Positions 60,901 to 64,000 of a stretch of DNA of 64,000 nucleotides are shown here, piece after piece (positions within the stretch are counted from its first letter, which is position 1; each line of letters begins with the position of its first letter). The DNA is taken from the NCBI GenBank assembly GCA_934045905.1, contig OW203762.1, positions 9,486,001 through 9,550,000 on the forward strand, read 5' to 3'. A program made the position numbers and the translations under genes. The DNA is from Leuctra nigra. Its lineage: Eukaryota; Arthropoda; Insecta; Plecoptera; Leuctridae. The notes beneath the pieces were generated by a model that worked only from the letters and a program-made list of their open reading frames with translations, was not told where the DNA came from and made no database searches.

Positions 60901-63747
60901 CTCTGGGATGGATTGTAACTTGACATGATATGAAATGTCTCAACTGCAGCGTGGCTGGCCATGCTACTGGGTACTCTGGGATGGATTGTTACTTGACATG
61001 ATATGAAATGTCTCAACTGCAGCGTGGCTGGCCATGCTACTGGGCACTCTGCGATGTATTGTAACTTGACATGATATGAAATGTCTCAACTGCAGCGTGG
61101 CTGGCCATGCTACTGGGTACTCTGGGATGGATTGTAACTTGACATGATATGAAATGTCTCAACTGCAGCGTGGCTGGCCATGCTACTGGGTACTCTGGGA
61201 TGGATTGTAACTTGACATGATATGAAATGTCTCAACTGCAGCGTGGCTGGCCATGCTACTGGGCACTCTGGGATGGATTGTTACTTGACATGATATGAAA
61301 TGTCTCAACTGCAGCGTGGCTGGCCATGCTACTGGGTACTCTGGGATGGATTGTAACTTGACATGATATGAAATGTCTCAACTGCAGCGTGGCTGGCCAT
61401 GCTACTGGGCACTCTGGGATGGATTGTTACTTGACATGATATGAAATGTCTCAACTGCAGCGTGGCTGGCCATGCTACTGGGCACTCTGGGATGTATTGT
61501 AACTTGACATGATATGAAATGTCTCAACTGCAGCGTGGCTGGCCATGCTACTGGGCACTCTGGGATGGATTGTTACTTGACATGATATGAAATGTCTCAA
61601 CTGCAGCGTGGCTGGCCATGCTACTGGGCACTCTGGGATGGATTGTAACTTGACATGATATGAAATGTCTCAACTGCAGCGTGGCTGGCCATGCTACTGG
61701 GCACTCTGGGATGGATTGTTACTTGACATGATATGAAATGTCTCAACTGCAGCGTGGCTGGCCATGCTACTGGGCACTCTGGGATGTATTGTAACTTGAC
61801 ATGATATGAAATGTCTCAACTGCAGCGTGGCTGGCCATGCTACTGGGTACTCTGGGATGGATTGTAACTTGACATGATATGAAATGTCTCAACTGCAGCG
61901 TGGCTGGCCATGCTACTGGGCACTCTGGGATGGATTGTTACTTGACATGATATGAAATGTCTCAACTGCAGCGTGGCTGGCCATGCTACTGGGCACTCTG
62001 GGATGGATTGTAACTTGACATGATATGAAATGTCTCAACTGCAGCGTGGCTGGCCATGCTACTGGGCACTCTGGGATGGATTGTAACTTGACATGATATG
62101 AAATGTCTCAACTGCAGCGTGGCTGGCCATGCTACTGGGCACTCTGGGATGGATTGTTACTTGACATGATATGAAATGTCTCAACTGCAGCGTGGCTGGC
62201 CATGCTACTGGGCACTCTGCGATGTATTGTAACTTGACATGATATGAAATGTCTCAACTGCAGCGTGGCTGGCCATAATACTGGGTACTCTGGGATGGAT
62301 TGTAACTTGACATGATATGAAATGTCTCAACTGCAGCGTGGCTGGCCATGCTACTGGGTACTCTGGGATGGATTGTAACTTGACATGATATGAAATGTCT
62401 CAACTGCAGCGTGGCTGGCCATGCTACTGGGTACTCTGGGATGTATTGTAACTTGACATGATATGAAATGTCTCAACTGCAGCGTGGCTGGCCATGCTAC
62501 TGGGCACTCTGGGATGGATTGTTACTTTCCAAGCCGCATGGGCGATGGACAACAACTCCATGGACCTCATCTGGAAGCTGTTGACCTGTCTCATTCCCAG
62601 CCTAGCCTTGTTCTGGGGCTTCAGCGTGATTGCCCTCTACGAAGACGCGAGTACGTAGTACAAGATTTGATCTAACTTGTTTCCATTCTTAAATCATATA
62701 TACATTCTCGTTGTGTAGCTCTAATCAACTCGAATAGAAGACAATTGTTACGCAATGTGTTGAATGTTGTGCTCGTAGAGGTTGGTTTGCTCTGGAAGAA
62801 TATGAACTACTCGCCGTTCAGAGCTCCAGACGACATAGCAATGACACACGTGTTCCTGATGCTGCTCTTCGACATCTTCTTCTACGCGTTTCTTACCTGG
62901 TACATAGGAGAAGTTCGTCCCGGTCAGTTCGGCGTTCCGAAACCATTCTACTTCCCCTTCACGGTAAGCCTTACCAATCATATTAATTCCACACGTATTA
63001 TTACTAGAGAGCTGCTCATGATATTACAAGAGTGAGATTCCCAAAAAAGATTTTAAAGACAAATCGGCATAACTTTTCCGATCATTTCTACCATGATATT
63101 ACCGTGATCAAACACTATTCTCTTTTTGAAAATGGATATTTGTGCATTTTAAATCATTAAGATTTGCCATTATAACTTTCTTCTTCTTCTTCTTCTTCTT
63201 CTTCTTCTTCTTCTTCTTCTTCTTCTTCTTCTTCTTCTTCTTCTTCTTCTTCTTCTTCTTCTTCTTCTTCTTCTTCTTCTTCTTCTTCTTCTTCTTCTTC
63301 TTCTTCTTCTTCTTCATCCTAAGCCTTCGGCTTGTTCATTTACTGGAATTTTACTTGTCTCGCCATCTTTTTTTAGGTCTACCTACACTCCTTCGACCTT
63401 CCGGTCGATTATAACTTTACAAGAGCTAATTACTGCGTAAGCGTCGTCCTATGGTCCTATGCTCGTGCTGTGTTTTCATAAGATTGTTTCTTCCTAGATA
63501 TCCTATTGGTGGACGAGCAAGGGAGAATCTCGTCAGCCGACAGAGAGCGAAGATGAGGCCCTCCAGGAGAACTTTGAACGTCCACCTCCAGACCTGATAC
63601 CCGGAGTCAAAATCCTCAACCTGCGTAAAGTCTTCAAGAAGAAGCCGGCAGTGGACGGAGTAACTATTGACATCTATCAAGATCAAATCACAGTTCTGCT
63701 CGGACACAATGGAGCTGGCAAAACCACGACAATGTCCATCATGACAG
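54642..63747 (+). CDS. ABCA: Gene C: divergent ABCA3-like transporter, 5' eight exons, cut by the window edge
   Basis: Coding exons: 54642-54951, 55197-55406, 56056-56153, 56662-56817, 58185-58422, 62483-62650, 62779-62963, 63498-63747. Junction phases (1,1,0,0,1,1,0,1) equal those of genes A and B, and the frame is open for 538 codons plus one base. The product covers TMD1 and the start of NBD1 (Walker A GHNGAGKT). Sequence is well diverged from A and B except in the last 140 bp of exon 8. The gene is transcribed away from gene A (head to head, about 11 kb between first exons). Introns 4 and 5 are dominated by minisatellites built from exon edges. The remaining exons lie beyond base 64000. 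Confidence 0.9.
54971..55048 (+). repeat. TCTATGG heptamer repeat in intron 1 of gene C
   Basis: About ten TCTATGG units, in two blocks separated by TCATG, begin 20 bases after the exon 1 donor. Confidence 0.85.
55197..56153 (+). CDS. Gene C exons 2-3: first extracellular domain
   Basis: Exon 2 (55197-55406) is 210 bp against 123 bp in genes A and B, so this loop is larger in gene C (LPVSVKSAEDLGNN ... YVIRTASAQWDAT). Exon 3 (56056-56153) has VQKAIDWSFLTSVIPPDKLQ, matching [13 protein letters not shown] of gene A. Phases fit both neighbours. Confidence 0.85.
55790..55925. repeat. Short MITE in intron 2 of gene C
   Basis: GTCTTTCAATACTCTGCTAA and its exact inverse are 96 bp apart and enclose TTACCATGACAATACAGTCC. 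Confidence 0.65.
56662..56817 (+). CDS. Gene C exon 4, whose 3' edge seeds the 86-bp minisatellite
   Basis: The exon begins after TTTTCAG with HYVQEIPFPPYTEIWRSETP and ends GKIVEDKQTGAT before the donor GTAGGA. The last 30 bases (10 codons) plus the first part of the intron are repeated ten more times downstream. Reading on past the first donor meets TGA TAG within the unit, so only the first donor gives a sensible product. Confidence 0.88.
56788..57740 (+). repeat. 86-bp minisatellite made of the exon 4 donor edge (11 units)
   Basis: Each unit has ATAGTGGAGGACAAACAGAC...GCTACG (30 exon bases, 10 codons) then GTAGGACGATCATTTCACAC and about 35 more intron bases. The first unit is the true exon end; the last donor is at 57677. 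One unit is 85 bp (missing an A near 57229). Units are nearly identical, so expansion is recent. Confidence 0.93.
57808..58116 (+). repeat. Degenerate 32-bp minisatellite in intron 4 of gene C
   Basis: About 9.6 units of consensus TCCTACGCCTGCCACCAAAT plus TACTGAGATAA follow the 86-bp array closely. Units differ at several positions, so this array is older. Confidence 0.8.
58185..58422 (+). CDS. Gene C exon 5: TMD1 helices
   Basis: Acceptor TTCAAG; the exon encodes ELLKMMGMSKALLWLGWFVQ and two hydrophobic helices, ending SWFFVSAILQR with donor GTGCGC. It aligns with gene A exon 5 ([18 protein letters not shown]) and has an extra segment, LKGPASAPRSD, between the helices. Confidence 0.87.
58861..58932 (+). 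tRNA. tRNA-like sequence in intron 5 of gene C
   Basis: It folds as a cloverleaf: acceptor GTCCCGA/TCGGGGT (two wobbles), D stem GCTT/AAGC, anticodon stem with loop CCGGAAA, T stem CTGGG/TCCAG. The A box TAGCTTAATGG is good and the B box GGTTCGATATCC has one insertion. Position 33 is not T, so it is more likely a tRNA-derived repeat head than a working gene. A T run follows. Confidence 0.45.
59063..59770 (-). pseudogene. LINE (jockey/RTE-type) ORF2 3' remnant
   Basis: The minus strand reads EYGSTVWDPHKKNEIDLLER, VQRIGIRRVSNEM, then LMKDLNWETLQDRRKSSRLC. This is the conserved segment after the RT palm in many insect LINEs. A second frame continues GMNGIMQRTIKDWNGLDSVV after a frameshift. The 3' end carries the TTGAAAT-type tail (59063-59090). 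It is 5' truncated and dead. Confidence 0.65.
59800..60075 (-). mobile_element. SINE copy 2
   Basis: On the minus strand a B box GGGTTCGATTCCC is followed by the conserved body (CAGGCAAATGCTGGGAAGG, GGCCACGGCCGCC) and ends ACGTTAAGCCCCAGAC with an A-rich tail. The A box is not clear. It lies in intron 5 of gene C next to a LINE remnant. Confidence 0.7.
60322..62527 (+). repeat. 73-bp minisatellite made of the exon 6 acceptor edge (30 units)
   Basis: Each unit has 28 intron bases (GACATGATATGAAATGTCTC plus AACTGCAG) then 45 exon bases, CGTGGCTGGCCATGCTACTG and on to GTTACTT. The thirtieth and last unit continues into exon 6 at 62483. In all earlier units the exon part is followed by GACATG, which puts TGA in frame. 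Confidence 0.95.
62483..62963 (+). CDS. Gene C exons 6-7: end of TMD1
   Basis: Exon 6 (62483-62650) starts AWLAMLLGTLGWIVTFQAAW after the last of 30 tandem CTGCAG acceptors and ends at GTACGT. Exon 7 (62779-62963) contains FLTWYIGEVRPGQFGVPKPF, the same motif as [10 protein letters not shown] in genes A and B, and ends at GTAAGC. Both junctions keep phase. Confidence 0.87.
63177..63315 (+). repeat. (TTC)n microsatellite in intron 7 of gene C
   Basis: About 45 TTC units form a 139-nt polypyrimidine tract on the sense strand, ending CATCCTAAG. It lies 180 bp before the true exon 8 acceptor. Poly-Phe and poly-Lys frames across it are artefacts. Confidence 0.95.
63498..63747 (+). CDS. Gene C exon 8: linker and Walker A of NBD1
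   Basis: The acceptor is TTCCTAG. The first half (ISYWWTSKGESRQPTESEDE) is specific to gene C. The second half, [20 protein letters not shown] through [15 protein letters not shown], is nearly identical at DNA level to gene B. The NBD1 remainder should follow outside the window. Confidence 0.9.
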
Positions 63748-64000
63748 GTAACTACAGCACTATAGACAAGAACAATGTATTCTATAAAGTTGTCAAGTTT
63801 GACGGAAAATTACATTAAATTGTCAGAATTATGTATATTCAAAGCTCTGCAATGAAAACCTACATTCAATTAACATCACCCCTAAAGAATTCTAAAAATA
63901 TCTCATACGATATTATCTTATAAAGTTATCTCATAAAATATCTCAAAGTTTTATTCATATTAAAAGTATGATTTTGCAGAGTATACCTGGAAGAAATCCC

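Noticed and set aside
60322..62527. Possible CRISPR array or centromeric satellite
   Set aside because: The 73-bp units are contiguous with no spacers and contain an exon edge of gene C; this is a minisatellite in a eukaryotic intron.
63108..63414. Poly-Lys and poly-Phe open frames
   Set aside because: They are translations of the (TTC)n microsatellite.

Overview
This is eukaryotic, intron-rich, AT-rich DNA, almost certainly from an insect. The coding exons belong to ABC transporters of subfamily A (ABCA3-like). Between them lie abundant MITEs, a SINE of the kind scattered through hemimetabolous insect genomes, Helitron-like repeats and a Dong/R4-type retrotransposon. A hemipteran is my best guess, but the species is inferred, not shown.

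Three ABCA genes can be built by following splice sites and reading phase. Gene A (minus strand, 41777 down to 16599) is complete: 23 coding exons summing to 4722 nt, an unbroken 1573-codon reading frame with TMD1, NBD1, TMD2, NBD2, a C-terminal tail, a stop and a poly(A) signal. Gene B (minus strand, 12606 down to 227) is its tandem paralogue; exons 1-10 (TMD1 and NBD1) are present and the rest lies beyond base 1. Gene C (plus strand, 54642 to 63747) is a more divergent paralogue in head-to-head orientation; exons 1-8, up to the NBD1 Walker A exon, are present and the rest lies beyond base 64000.

Layout: 1-14.7 kb, gene B and its 5' exon; 14.7-16.5 kb, intergenic tandem repeats; 16.5-43.8 kb, gene A, whose 4.4-kb intron 11 holds a Helitron-like repeat and an intact Dong/R4-like ORF, both inserted in one (TAA)n microsatellite; 43.8-54.6 kb, intergenic DNA with two large inverted-repeat units (44369-48314 with coding-like remnants; 48651-52602 with a PIF1-type helicase remnant), small MITEs and a near-perfect 59-bp hairpin; 54.6-64 kb, gene C with several minisatellites, a LINE remnant, a SINE and a tRNA-like sequence.

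The most unusual signals are in gene C. The 3' edge of exon 4 with its splice donor is amplified into 11 tandem 86-bp units, and the 5' edge of exon 6 with its splice acceptor is amplified into 30 tandem 73-bp units. A third exon-edge duplication (177 bp, acceptor plus half of exon 16) occurs in gene A. A 140-bp Walker A segment is nearly identical between genes B and C although the genes are otherwise divergent, which points to gene conversion. Insertions nested inside inverted repeats provide pre-insertion sequences that define the ends of the Helitron-like family.
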